DNA of 64,000 bases, from contig OX155978.1 of assembly GCA_944548615.1 (NCBI GenBank), positions 1,526,642 to 1,590,641 on the forward strand, read 5' to 3'. This document shows, one piece after another, positions 20,260 to 31,570 of the stretch. The translations under genes and the position numbers were made by a program. This stretch comes from Micropterix aruncella (Eukaryota > Arthropoda > Insecta > Lepidoptera > Micropterigidae). The notes beneath the pieces were generated by a model, which saw nothing but the letters and a program-made list of their open reading frames with translations, had not been told where the DNA came from and ran no database searches. Every line of letters starts with the position of its first letter. Position 1 is the first letter of the stretch.

Positions 20260-20390
20260 TCGTCCACATATTACGTAATCACCAAGGGGGAGGGGGGGAG
20301 GGGATGGAGCTGATGCTTACGCTTGATTACGTGGGGGGGGGGGGGGGGGAGGGGGAGAAGTCCTGATTACGTAATCAAATTTAGTTACTG
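20260..20390. repeat. Poly-G tract bordered by TACGTAATC motifs
   Basis: An interrupted G-run, including a continuous stretch of about 17 G at 20333-20349, lies between three copies of ATTACGTAATC or a close form. It may be the core of a small repeat element, and could form a G-quadruplex. Confidence 0.5.
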
Positions 20391-20698
20391 CATCGCAATT
20401 TTTTTGGTCTAAACATGCACGGAAATAGCGCAGTGCCGCGACGAAGATACGCCGCACGCGCGATGTGCGTAGATACTTCACGCGCTCGTCTGCGATTGAG
20501 TCGCCCGGGTGGCCAGGCCTGTTCCTGCTTTGGATGGCAAGCCGGAAACGCTCTGCATGGCGGCGGCACGGCTGCATATCTTGCCTAGTGCGTCGCTGCA
20601 CGCTATAACTCCATAGCGGATAGATTAACGTGGTCGTGTGACCCATCGACTATGGCGGATTTACACATGGAGTTTCTCAGTACGCTAAAGCGTTTTCA
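20391..20698. other. GC-rich stretch, no gene seen
   Basis: Contains open frames on the minus strand rich in arginine but without recognisable domains. Confidence 0.4.
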
Positions 20699-20803
20699 TA
20701 AGCTCAAAGTCGCGCAACGAGATATGGATAGAGCTATGCTTGGAGTTTCAATACGTGATAGGATCCGAAACGAGGAATTTCGCAGAAGAACAAATAAAGC
20801 GCA
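20699..20803 (+). pseudogene. RTE-type LINE reverse transcriptase fragment
   Basis: The plus strand reads LKVAQRDMDRAMLGVSIRD followed by RIRNEEFRRRT, a hallmark of the RT C-terminal region in RTE-clade LINEs. The match ends abruptly and runs into a stop. It is a short relic. Confidence 0.7.
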
Positions 20804-21439
20804 TACGTTTATTACATTAAATATCTAGCTTTAGTTGCGATGTACCAGTTTGATAAGACTTCACCCAGGGGCTTCCTCTACGTTTGTGATTCTTATAATA
20901 AATCCATTTTTCGTATCTAGTAACTATTGGATGCAAAAAGCCCCGTTTCTTTATGTCTTAGAAGGAGCCTTTCACAAATGATTTTTCGACGTCCAATATC
21001 TCTTTCTTTTAATTCATGTGGAACTATTCTACAAAAATATTATCCAATTAGAAAATAGTAAATACCTGCGTTTATGTCTCTCTCTCGTATTAATTTTAAA
21101 ATGTCTCAGTTGGCGTGGGAGCCTGACATCGTCATCTTGGCGGTCTTTCGAGTGCAGCGCATCTCTGAAAGCCGCAATCACGAAGCGCCGCGAGTTTATT
21201 TGCCACCGCACATTGTGCCGTATTTCTCGGGCCGGATATCATACTGAAATTACATCAGAAACGCCGCTCGTCCTGAAAATGAAATTCACTTGTCTCTTCA
21301 AGGGGCGGGAGGAGCTTCCGCCCGGGGAACTCGCTTCTGTGTGGCAGAAATAAGTACAACGTTCAACGCAACAGCAAGAATTAATTTAGTTTTCGCGAAT
21401 AATATATTAAATTGGAAACCACACATAAATAAGCTATGT
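20804..21439. other. Unassigned stretch, no gene seen
   Basis: Mixed composition with a 111-codon open frame (21018-21353) without recognisable motif. Probably old repeat sequence. Confidence 0.4.
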
Positions 21440-21666
21440 AGAGGCAGTGGGCCGTGTCAACTAGAACGGATGAACCCGTCACCCCAGGCTGGTATAACGA
21501 TATGATATTGTTCTTCCAGCCGTGGGATGACCTTAGAAGACTTAGAGAAGTAACCAGTTCTTCCCTTTCTCTCCTGTTCCTCTCCCAATTTTCTCTCCTA
21601 GGGCATTATTAGTTTTAAATTCTTCCACTTGTCTGTATGTAATAATCTTTATTTTCACGATGCGCG

Positions 21667-22306
21667 TGTGAGAGTGGCCACCCTTCACTAAACTCCAATT
21701 GATTGTGAGCGAAGGGTGGTTCTCATCAAGTTGTTTTCTCCGTTATTGAAAGTCGTTGCAGTTGAAGTTGAACTGTTTATTCAGAAGGTCTGTAGTAGGT
21801 TGCCAGTTCGTAACGCCTTGGTCGGTATTTCGCCGGTGTGTAGGTAGTGTGGGCGCGAGGTGAAGTAGTGGTTGTGTGTCAGAAGTGTGAAGCGCCGCGA
21901 TAGATTCGAAGATAATGATGATCGAGTATACTATGCGTAGGTTGGTTGACTCGAAGGTAATGAAAAGCGCGAGTACTTGCAGATGAGCGGTTACTGTCCG
22001 CCAGGGAATGATATTGATGATTAGTCGCGGTAACTGCCTAACAAGGGAATGATATTGATCGATCGAAATGTACTGCGTTTTATATGGTAGGCAGTGACTC
22101 AATAGTTATAAGTGGGGTGAGAAATGAGCGTGTTAATTCGTATCGATCAGGAGAAATGACATTAGTCGTCGTTTGACTGTGCATAAAATGCCGAATTTAG
22201 TTGGAAATCAATTGCAGCTGCCTCGTGTATATTCGAGCGAATTTGCGGTTTCGATTCTGTGGAAATTACTTTTTTGTTGTGGGTATGTTGGACTGAGGCT
22301 CCAACA
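21667..22306 (+). mobile_element. Solo LTR, 640 bp, 4-bp target duplication
   Basis: Starts TGTGAGAGTGGCC and ends GGCTCCAACA, bordered by CGCG on both sides. A second copy of the same length lies at 26660-27299 with a different duplication. No gag or pol is beside it, so it is a solo LTR left by recombination. Internally it holds imperfect repeats around GGGAATGAT. Confidence 0.8.
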
Positions 22307-22310
22307 CGCG

Positions 22311-22424
22311 CATGTACCACTGCGTTTAGGTTAGTTTTAAGATATTGCCACGTCGCAATAAGCTTGCCTTTTTGTATACGAATTAAGTGCAAATAAAGAG
22401 TTTATTATTATTATTATTATAATA
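22311..22424 (+). repeat. LINE-like 3' end with (TTA)n tail
   Basis: Ends AATAAAGAGTTTATTATTATT. The same AATAAAGAG.TTATTA end occurs at 29131-29156 and near 61662, so it marks the 3' end of a LINE family. Confidence 0.5.
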
Positions 22425-22626
22425 CAAATCTACTGTCTAGCCAGGCCAACACGCCCGTCAGAGACCAACGCCTTACGGCGAGCCATTGGGAAAGGTAACA
22501 ACGGGCAGCCTTGCCCCCTGACTGCAAGTTTGAAAGGATATGTCCGCTTGGAATTAACCATTAGGATACCTCCTTCCTTCCGACTGGTTACAGGTTCGAG
22601 GTGGCATGCGAGGTCCTCTCCCTAAG

Positions 22627-23066
22627 AGCCGGCTCTCACGATGCGGTGCGGCGCCGCACCGCAAAAATTTAGCAGTATGGGCGTACACACGTACAGTGCA
22701 CGGTGCGGCGCTGCAACCTTACTACGATGCCGCAGTGGGCGAATAATGTTGTAGTTAACTGTACGTAGAACTAGTGAAATGAGGTAGTCAGTACTAATAT
22801 ATTCTTCGTTGGTACTCTTTTTAAACACTTCGATTAAAAATCAACAAAAATACGTGAAAACAAATGAAACAAGCAAGCATATACCCTCCTTCGACTGCAC
22901 TTAACAACTGAGCGGTGCCGCTCCGGTGCATATTATCGGTTTGCGCGCGGTGCGGCGCCGGAACGCACCGTGTGACAAATCATGGATATTTGTATGTAGG
23001 ACGACGCAGCGGAACCGCTCAGGCGCCGCGCCGTAGCCGCACCGCATCGTGTGGCCCGGCCTTTAG
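22627..23066. mobile_element. GC-rich MITE inserted in the RA copy
   Basis: Inverted ends share CACGATGCGGTGCGGC (left 22632 onward; reversed at about 23035-23060) and the RA sequence continues on both sides. The flanks read CTA and TTA, so the duplication may be three bases. Inside, several GCGGTGC/GCACCGC inverted motifs recur. No coding region. A Harbinger-type origin would fit a 3-bp site but is not shown. Confidence 0.6.
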
Positions 23067-23402
23067 CGGTGATACGATGTCTACCGAATCTATCTCTGAC
23101 CATGGCATCTTTGCTTGACTCTTTACCCGGAATCGGGTAGCCGAATGGTCGTTTCAAAAGCAGTTGCCGTAAGGTTAACAACTGCCCCCGCTCTATAGGA
23201 AACAATACTGTTTCCAGACTCCCCCTGCTGTCGGTCGGAATGTACAATCCGCTAAGGAGTGACCGAAGGTTAACTCATAGGAAAGACTGACCCGCAGGCC
23301 AGAGTCCTACTAATGGATGGGTGTAGACCCGTGAGTGTGGGCGACCCTGAACAAATGGGTCTTCTTGGCCAACTCCAACACGACCCAATAACTCCCAAAT
23401 AT

Positions 23403-23561
23403 CGAGAAAATCCGCAGAAGAACCAAGATTACTGATAAATCTCGTACAATTAGCAACTTAAAATGGCGATCGGCAGGCCATATAGCTCGTAGAACCGATA
23501 CCTGACAATGGAAAAAAAAGCTTCTCGAAATGCGAGCACGAACCGGCAGACGTACACGAAT
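23403..23561 (+). pseudogene. RTE-type LINE RT C-terminal fragment, first part
   Basis: Reads KIRRRTKITDKSRTISNLKW then AGHIARRTDTWQWKKKLLEM, the typical C-terminal end of RTE-clade RT. It is cut at about 23561 by a minus-strand LINE 3' end and resumes at 23921. Confidence 0.8.
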
Positions 23562-23920
23562 TCAAATCAAATCAAATCAAATCGCATTTATTGTCTTCAA
23601 AAACTTTTACATAGTTGTTTAGACACTTTATATAGCCGTTTAATGTTAAAATAACTTAACTATACTAAATATTTTATTAGAGACTCACCACACAATTGAA
23701 TTATATTAGATATTTATAACTACATACAGTTAGTCATGAAATTATAATATTAAAATTAAATGGACCTATAAATAAGAAATATAATTGATTATGGGAGACA
23801 ATTAGAAATAATAGTAATAATATAATAATCAATAAAATGGTACAAATGTCAAGTTAAATAAATAAAATCGAGTTGGAAATTGTCAGTCATCTAATTATAA
23901 TTTGTTTATATTATATAATT
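23562..23920 (-). mobile_element. LINE 3' UTR with (ATTTG)n tail inserted in the RTE fragment
   Basis: On the minus strand an AATAAATGCGATTTG end runs into ATTTG repeats at 23562-23582. The rest is AT-rich 3' UTR without coding sequence. The RTE frame continues on both sides. Confidence 0.6.
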
Positions 23921-24062
23921 AGGACTTTAGGACGGCTGACAAGATGGACCGATGACATTGCATGGCGACGAAAGTCTTCCCGCACCGATGGAAATCTTCG
24001 TTGCGTTTCGACTTCAGGGCGTTTGACATTCATTTCATATCAGAGCTATAACAAAGCGTGAC
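23921..24062 (+). pseudogene. RTE-type LINE RT C-terminal fragment, second part
   Basis: GRLTRWTDDIAWRRKSS continues the fragment seen up to 23561; GRPPTRWTDD is the family form. Confidence 0.75.
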
Positions 24063-24360
24063 CGGGTTAATCTAGTAATTTTATAAAAAATAACGTACGT
24101 ATATATGTTGTAATTTTACTTTCCCAGCAGAAGAAAGTATTGTTAACGCACTTGAAGTCATGAAATATTTGACTTAGAGACTTGAAGTCCGGTGTCGTTG
24201 GGCCCAAACCACTCTTTATTATTTTGGTTACAATACCTCTTATAGAAAGGACACAAAAAAACCGTCGTATTTAAGAAAATATTGCATCTTCTTGGAAAAT
24301 AGCAATTTTACCACTACTAAAACTCTCATTTGCTATCATAATCACGACACAATCAATATT

Positions 24361-24540
24361 GGGGAAGGGGGGTAGTTGGGGGAGGTGAGTAGGGGGGGTG
24401 AATTGGGGGCTGAGTTGAAGGGGGGGGGGGGGGTTGTAGGGGGACGGGTTGGTTGGAAAGGGGAATGTTAGGGTGTAGGGGATGGGGTGAATTTGACGCG
24501 TAGTGGGGATGGGGGTTGACGGGCAGGGGCGGTTTGTCTG
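24361..24540 (+). repeat. G-rich low-complexity tract
   Basis: Many runs of three to sixteen G separated by short spacers, including 16 G at 24421-24436. Strong G-quadruplex potential on the plus strand. The proline-rich reading frame on the other strand is a result of the composition. Confidence 0.7.
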
Positions 24541-24740
24541 CTTGACACAGTGGCTTTTTTTAAATTTCATTGTGGTATTTATTTCAAACGTTGATATTTA
24601 TCATGGTGAATATATTAAGAAGGATTTCGGTTAGAAAATAACTGTTTTTTCTAGTGAATCTCTAAGCTTTTACAGTATTTTGCTGAAAATTAATCAGTAT
24701 CCATCCTGATTAATTCTCGATACTTATTCTAAGTGTAGAG

Positions 24741-25290
24741 GCTTTTTTTATATGACAGTCAAACCAGACCTGGTCTCCAAATTATTCGATGTGAGGTGGT
24801 GGTGTCAACTTGCGAGTTATCTCCGTATTTAAAGGCGGATTTGATGAAGCAGAAGATGTTTATTGATTGAATCGATTGAATATTGCCAATTATAACGCTT
24901 GCCGAAATAACGAGTGCCCGGATTACTTTATCGAGACGCGAGGGTTGCGCGACGGCGGTTATGTAGGAAAGTGGATGAGGATTGTATGTGTGCTCTTAGT
25001 ATCTTGTACTGGGCACGGCTCGAGTCTGTGGGATTACAGACTGGTGCTTCGAGACTCAAGGAAAATGAGGAAAGGAAACCAAGGAGCCGGATCCGTTGGG
25101 CGACCTCGTAGAGGGGTACCGGATATACCGTCGCAACTTTGGGGGAAGGTGATCAATCGGGGACTGATAATTTGGTTGCTTTTTGGCCGGTTTATATAGG
25201 CCGTGCAATGATGGAATTCGAAATATTCTGAGTAAAAGTATTGTTTCATCGTTCTGATTCATAGCTGCACGAGTCAAAATAATACCTGAA
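24741..25290 (+). repeat. Diverged LTR-like copy related to the solo LTR at 57296-57862
   Basis: Shares GTGGTGTCAACTTGCGAGTT, ATCTCCGTATT, GCACGGCTCGAGTCTGT and ATATTCTGAGTAAAA in the same order with the reverse strand of 57296-57862. The ends are not sharp and no target duplication was found. Confidence 0.55.
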
Positions 25291-26091
25291 GTGTGTCAGT
25301 GGATTTCACTGGAAATCGATGCATTTGTTGATCTTCCGTCCGTTAAGGTTGGACTTAAGGTCCGTTACAAATCTGATGATCCTAATTTAGGTTATTGTCA
25401 AAGGTTAAGCCCGTGTCAAAGGTTATTCTCAAAGGATATTCGTATTTAATAATTTGGAAGTTACAGATAGTGCTTGTTGGAGGAATGTTCTAAGATAATT
25501 TTCATATATCTGTGCATGATTTGTGTTAGAAAAATATTTATGTTTCTCTTACTAGTAATTGTGTAGGATGCCATTTGTATTACATTACGCAACAACTATA
25601 AAAACACTATTCAGGGATCACTATCATATTTTATCTCTACAAACGAACCATGAGAGTAGCAAGAGAAACACAAATCATGTAATTTAAAATAGCGCAAATG
25701 AAATACAGCATTAACATAACGAAAACTCCCGGATGTATGTTGTATACTAAAAAAAACAGTGACTTGTCAAAGCCACTTGTCGAGTACGAAATGTAGGAAG
25801 CTTCTGTCATTGCTGTCGGATTTATTATTCAACATTACGGCGTCGAGGACCGCTTTCACGAAATATGTTTAAACTTAATTTACAAAACTGTTAAAAACAT
25901 GCAATACCTATTCCAATGCAGCGTATCCGCATTCAGAATTCCGCATTTCAAGAAACTTCAGAAGAAGTTAGTGTCACAAGTCCTGCTGGTTCATGACCAC
26001 TGGTATTCATTTCAGCTTAGACTACTGGTATTCATTTCAGCAATTAATATTTTGGTAGGCCCCCATAATAAATCTAAAATTTTCATAAAAT
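25291..26091. other. AT-rich stretch, no gene seen
   Basis: A short direct repeat GTCAAAGGTTA occurs near 25397-25432. No coding motif found. Confidence 0.5.
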
Positions 26092-26501
26092 TTTCTGTGG
26101 CAATTAGGCAAAACTACATAAGTCAGAAATACCATTTTCTCAGGGGAGCATTTTAAAATTTAAGACTAAAATTGGCACATGGAATAAAAGATGTGTGCTC
26201 TCTTAAATTATATGTGTAATTTTAAAATAATATGTAATTATAAAAAGATAATTAACTTATGCTACTATGACCACCTATCAATAGTTAAGAAAAAGTACAT
26301 AAGTTACACATATGTAGTTTTGCTCATCTGAACAATATATAACTAGTGAGAAAGTAGGTGCTATAACATCTTTTATATTGTGCTTTGAGTTATGTAGTTT
26401 TTCCCAATGAAAGAGTAAAAAAAACGCCGTTAAATGGTCATTATAACTCATTTTGGTCAAAAAGCGACTTACGTAGTTTTGCCTAATTGCCACAGAATTA
26501 T
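26092..26501. mobile_element. Foldback MITE with ends of about 34 bp
   Basis: TTCTGTGGCAATTAGGCAAA at the left end recurs inverted at the right end (GCCTAATTGCCACAGAA, ending near 26500). The inner part repeats an AAAACTACATAAGT motif in both orientations. No coding region. Confidence 0.6.
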
Positions 26502-26659
26502 ACATAGTCTTTCAAAGACATGCGCTCGAGGGGTTAAAGAAAATATATCGCACGTTTGAAAACAAAAGTGACACTAAAAGAAAACCCCAATTTTTCAGTA
26601 TGGTTATTTAAAGTTTTTGACATTTCTATAACTTCAATAACTCGTTTATGAATTGGAAT

Positions 26660-27299
26660 TGTGAGAGTGGCCGCCCTTCACTGGACTCCACTTGATTGTG
26701 AGCGAAGGGTGGTTCTCATCATGAAGTTTTCTCCGTGAATGAAAGTCGAGGATGTCGAAGTAGAAGTGTTTAATCAGAAGGTTGAAGTGAGTTGAGTTGA
26801 AGTCGCCAGTTCTTAACGCCTTGCTTGTTAATTCGCCGTCGTGTAGTAGCGTGGGCGCGAGGTGAAGCCGTAGTAGTGTGTCTGAAGTGTGTAGTCGAGG
26901 AGCTAGGCTTGACGATCGGTATCGCGGATAATGCAGGTAATGAAGAGTAGTCGCGATAACTGTCCTCTGAGGGGACAATGTGTAGAGCGCGGTAACTATC
27001 CGCCAAAGGAATGATGCAGAGGTGTAGCTCGATACTTGTCCACCAAGGGAATGATGGTGATCGATTGAAATGTACCACGTTTTATACCGTTAAGCGGTGA
27101 CATAAATAGCTATGAGTGGGGTGTAACATGGGTATCGATCAGAAGAAATGACATGAGTCATCGCTTGCCTGGGCATAATTTGCCAAATTTAGTTGGAAAT
27201 TAACTGCAGCTGGCTCGTGTAGGTTTGAGCGAGTCTGCGGTTTCTATTCTGTGAAATTACTTTTTTGTTGTGGGTATGTAGAGCGACAGGGCTCCAACA
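26660..27299 (+). mobile_element. Solo LTR, 640 bp, 4-bp target duplication
   Basis: Same family as 21667-22306: starts TGTGAGAGTGGCCGCCC, ends GGGCTCCAACA, bordered by GAAT on both sides (26656-26659 and 27300-27303). Confidence 0.82.
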
Positions 27300-27303
27300 G
27301 AAT

Positions 27304-28171
27304 AGATATTCTATTGTTGTTTTAAACAGTACTTCAGGTATTATTTTAACAGAATCTGTTAGATTCTTAAAAGATTAACAGGTAGGTATGGCATAAAAAT
27401 CATAAAAAAAAAGTTAAGAATAGTGCCAAATTAGTTCTGACATTGTCAAGTATATTTTTGTTTAGTGCTTTTAAGTTTAAACAAAGTTCAGCATAAGGTA
27501 CTTTTGTTTTTAAATTGTCAAGTATTTATTTAATTAGTGCCGTATATAATTATTATTATGGAAAAAACTGACACTTTTTTTCAACTATTTATAATTATTG
27601 CATGAAAAGTAACGATATAACTGACACTACATAAAATATGACACGTTTTCAGTTACCCAATGAACAATTGTCGCTGACGATCGGACGCGAACTGGCTTAG
27701 TGTCGGTTTTTGTTTAACGATCAAACACTAAGCCTAAAAGTATGAAGTGACACAATGCGGCATTTAGCGATATCAAAGTAAACCATTAAGAAAAGGGGAT
27801 TTGGAGAGGACGTAGTTTTACCTGTATTTTATATTTTAATACCGCGGAAAATACTACAAATATACTACGAATTGGAGCGCGGGAGAAAGTTTGGTTTGTG
27901 GCTGGGGTTTGTCTACTTGCCGAGAAAATCTTGTGGTTCCACAACCGATTTTTTTACATCAAGGTTTTAAACCCTATTCACTCGAGGCCTTTTTCGCATT
28001 TAAGAAAATACTACATCACATTGGAAAAATACCATTTTAATACCACAAAAATACTAAAAACATAGTATGAAAATACTACTAAAATACAAAAAATAGTAAT
28101 AAAATACCATAAAATTCTTAGAATGGGGATGACCCAAACAATGACATATAGCTACTAGACCCCTTGACCAG
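27304..28171. other. AT-rich stretch with AAATACTA-type repeats
   Basis: Between about 27970 and 28115 and again at 28487-28580, TACCA, AAATACTA and GAAAATACTA blocks recur, so a simple repeat element may be split by the MITE at 28172. No coding motif. Confidence 0.4.
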
Positions 28172-28430
28172 CCTGATAATGCGTCACACCGAATAGAAAG
28201 AGACAGCAGCATATATTACCTTCTCCATCCTTGTCTAGTCGCGCATGTAGGGAGACACGTACATTTATCACTATGGCAACGCTTATATATCACCATGGCA
28301 ACTTTTCGACGCCATAAGTCTGCTACGCTATAGATAAACGCGCATGCGCAACTAGACAAGGATAGAGGAGGACCCCACATGCAACTATCTCTTTTTATTC
28401 GGCGGACGCATTAACCCACAGCTCGCTTTC
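28172..28430. mobile_element. Foldback MITE
   Basis: TAATGCGTC..CCGAATA.AAAGAGA near the left end is inverted at the right end, as are CATCCTTGTCTAGTCGCGCATG and its partner at 28335-28375. The imperfect inverted repeat is about 75 bp. No coding region. Confidence 0.55.
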
Positions 28431-28665
28431 GCAATCCCGTTCTCTATTTCTGTTACCTCTTTGGACCCAACTGATTTTTTCTAAACATCATATTGAAAAA
28501 TACCATTTTTATACCACGGAAAATAATACCCAAAAGTACAAAAACTACTACTTAATTTAACATAGTACGAAAATACTAGTGGACGCAATAAACTTCCCGG
28601 ACGCCGTAGCGGCGCCGCTCGAGTGCAAAGAGTTAGACCTGCGTAATAAGAATTGATTTTTTTGT

Positions 28666-29156
28666 AGATGGAAGAATTGATGAGAATTGATGATGGCCAT
28701 AACCTGTTATCCATCCCTGGTCATAGCAGTGTTTTTTTCTCATACTACTTCTCCGTGGAAGCTGTACGATTCTGGAATGCTTTACCAAATGATGTTAGAA
28801 CAGCCCCCAGAATCTCCTCGTTCAAGGCCAGGCTCAAGGAGCATATAACCCTAAAATCCATAAATTAACCAATCCACCTCTCATCCCTCCTTTTCGCTTC
28901 CCTTTCCTTCCTTCCTCTTTTTCTTTCCTCTGAGTCCTCATTTAATTTTAGTCAATTGTTTTACTTTTTTATTATCTGTCTCTTTCTAGTTTCTGTTTGT
29001 TTATTGTTATCATTTGTGTTTTTATTGTTCTTTTGCGTAGCCAACGTTCTAAGCATGTTATAAAGTTAAGCTATAGGTTAGCTGATAGACATTGCTGCAA
29101 GACAATGAGCTCGCCTTTTTTATTTAAAATAAAGAGTTTATTATTATTATTATTAT
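28666..29156 (+). pseudogene. LINE RT C-terminal end and 3' UTR
   Basis: The first 67 codons read SVEAVRFWNALPNDVRTAP and SSFKARLKEHITL, the usual last residues of CR1/Jockey-type ORF2, followed by a stop at 28866. A 3' UTR follows and ends AATAAAGAGTTTATTATT. 5'-truncated relic. Confidence 0.75.
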
Positions 29157-29630
29157 GTTTGTTTTAGGCGGATATAAATTTCGTGACGTTCCGTTATTCA
29201 TCGGTTAACCAGCGCGTTATCCAAACCGGCTCCGCATCCGAAACAAAATTTAATTCTTTCCGTTCGTCTTTTTGCGTAGGTGCAGTTTTCATGAAATATT
29301 TCATCAGGACACGAGTTTTATTTGATGTTTCGCTCCACGTTCGCATTGTTTTGATAAAGTCGCGATGCGCAGCATTTGCAACGATGAAATTCGGTGATGC
29401 TCATTTAATTTTTATGCACGAAAATGCAGGAAATTCAGACTGTTTCACGGTTAATTATTTCTTGTTTTGGAAGTTTTCCAAAGTGTGAGAATTGTTTTGA
29501 AAGTAATTTTTTTGAAGTGCTATTCGCTGGGTCCCGATGGCGTTTCTACTATTCCATACTAAAACTTCGTTTATACAGAAACTAGACATTTTAAAATTAT
29601 AATAAGTTAATAGTAAAAACTCATTTTTAA
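29157..29630. other. Unassigned stretch, no gene seen
   Basis: A 101-codon open frame at 29183-29488 has no recognisable motif. TTAA at 29627-29630 is the target of the next MITE. Confidence 0.4.
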
Positions 29631-30982
29631 CCCTTCGAGTAGCGGCATAATTTCATGGCAGACCGCGGCAATTTATTGGAATTTCTTGCAATATCGCCGT
29701 GCTCGACACAATGTACTATAACTATGGAACTACTACAGCGATCATAAAAAGAATAAATGTACAATAATCACATTGAAATTTCGTATATAGCATATTGCAA
29801 TCTCATTTTGTAAAAATTAGATAATTATGAATAAATATGAGAAATTCGAAAAAGTGAAAAAACTCGGCATTTCTAACTTGTACTTGTCTGACGGAAAAAT
29901 ACGGAACCCTATTTAGACATTGTAAATACTATCGTGATATTTATGAGATTCTCTATCAAAAGTAATATTTCGTCTTGCTTATTTACATACAAAAATATTT
30001 AGATATTAGCTCATAAAACCAATAAAATGTTTGATGATTTCTCGAAAAAAAAAAATGCAGATTTTTGACAATGGAATTTTACCAGAATTATCCGCAAAAC
30101 GACGCACAAAATTATTCTAGCGGCCGTCTATGTATTTTAGGATGCGTTCGAATTAGAAAATAATATAACTGTGCGCTCCGGGAGCAAGCGCCAATATTGG
30201 TCGTTACTTATTCATATTCATTTTATTAGTATACTGGTAAACCAGTCAGATACAGATTAGCAAACATTCATACATATTAGCAAACAAACATTTTTTTATC
30301 GTAAAGAAAAGATTTAATAAACAAAATAAAACGAAGATAAAACACAAGAAAAATGTAAAAAGAAGAAATACAAGACAAAATGCAGAGATCATTAAATAAT
30401 TTAGCCACCAAAGCATTTTAGACTTCACTCGAGTAATATTCCTCCAGTGAGTAAAACGCCTTATCTGTAAGGTATCTCTTAAGGCGTCTCTTAAACACGT
30501 CAAGAGATTGCGCCTGCCTAATGTGCTCGCTGAGTTTGTTGTAAACCGCTGGGCCGGCGATATAGGCTAACCTCTCCGACTTGGACAATGCATGACTTAC
30601 CGAACGTAGCATGCTACGGGATCTTGTTGGATAGTGATGATGCACACCATTCACTTCAAAATCGGCTAGATTTCTGCGAACGAACAGCGCTACTTCCATT
30701 ATATAAATGGACGGCAGCGTCATGATGCAGAGATCTCTAAACAGAGGCCTAGCTGGCGTATCAAGCGCCGCACGCGCTATTGTGCGGACTGCACGCTTTA
30801 GCATAACGAAAGCCCTCTGTCTGTCGGCTGCTCGCCCCCATAACTCCGCGCCGTACGTTAGCAGTGAATGAACGTATGCAAAGTAACACATGCGCAGCGC
30901 GGATAAATCGAGAAATGAAGCGATGCGATAGTCAACGGTGTTCTGATGTGCAAACAACAATGGCCGTTACGTAGCCGAAGGG
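29631..30982 (+). mobile_element. piggyBac-type MITE (family PB1), split by a LINE
   Basis: Begins CCCTTCGAGTAGCGGC after TTAA and ends GTAGCCGAAGGG before TTGA, a likely changed TTAA. The body matches the complete copy at 45291-45860. It is interrupted from 30208 to 30930 by a minus-strand LINE fragment. No coding capacity of its own. Confidence 0.7.
30208..30930 (-). pseudogene. CR1-type LINE RT fragment inserted in the PB1 MITE
   Basis: Minus-strand frame (stop at 30418) reads RMCYFAYVHSLLTYGAELWG, FVMLKRAVRTIARA, PSIYIMEVALFVRRN, HHYPTRSRSML and FKRRLKRYLTDKAFYSLEEY, the thumb and C-terminal end of a CR1/Jockey-type RT. The rest (30208-30417) is 3' UTR. MITE sequence resumes on both sides, so the insertion is younger than the MITE. 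The frame has no stop. Confidence 0.85.
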
Positions 30983-31490
30983 TTGAGCGTTGATGAGTAC
31001 CATCGTCGGTAGCCAACAGCAATGTCATGGTGAAATTTAGAATGGGCTATCATAATTAAAAGCGTATACAAAATTGTTTATCTGTGACCGTGGAAGAGTA
31101 GCCTCGCCGGAAGCCGATCCTGGGTGTAGAATAAGGTTATGCTCACCATAAAAATGCATTGTCATCGGAACTGAACCAAAAAGAAAATTTCAACTTCATA
31201 GGATAAGAGGAATCGGCTCAAATCCAGCTTGCAATATTTGACCTAAACAAACTAACATACATACTTACAAACATTGCAGTGTATTTTTTTTTTTTTTTTT
31301 TAAATTTGTTTATTTTAAACATAACATGCGAAATTCATAAATGGTCATACCAATAAATGGTGCGAAGTAAACGACGACCCACATTCACATGACCATGCGC
31401 AGCGCATGCCCAACTAGGCCGAGTATAGCCTGTATCTGGGCATACGATTTATTTTCAGACTTGGGTGGAGAAGCATAACTGACGTAGGAC
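30983..31490. other. Unassigned stretch with poly-T run
   Basis: No coding motif. ACATACATACTTACAAAC near 31255 resembles the end of an RTE-like 3' UTR, and a T-run lies at about 31287-31304. Confidence 0.35.
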
Positions 31491-31495
31491 ACATA

Positions 31496-31570
31496 CATCT
31501 ATACACAGACACATATACATACACACATATATACATATACATATACATACATACACACATACACATATAT
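31496..31570. repeat. ACATAT-type microsatellite
   Basis: Interrupted ACATAT, ACATAC and ACACAT units. Confidence 0.7.

Larger units (their letters stand above)
21440..23402 (+). repeat. RA-family repeat copy, broken by a solo LTR and a MITE
   Basis: RA motifs occur in the right order: GAACCCGTCACC at about 21471, GAGACCAACGCCTTAC at about 22460, GAGGTCCTCTCCC at 22611, then ACCGAATCTATC at 23083, CCGCTCTATAGGAAAC at 23189 and ACAAATGGGTCTTC at 23350. Between them sit a solo LTR (21667-22306), a LINE-like tail and a MITE (22627-23066). See 46031-46830 for the family. Confidence 0.7.

Noticed and set aside
20317..20646. 109-codon minus-strand frame
   Set aside because: Poly-proline end derives from the G-run and the rest has no recognisable motif.
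24271..24570. Proline- and threonine-rich 99-codon frame
   Set aside because: A by-product of the G-rich tract.
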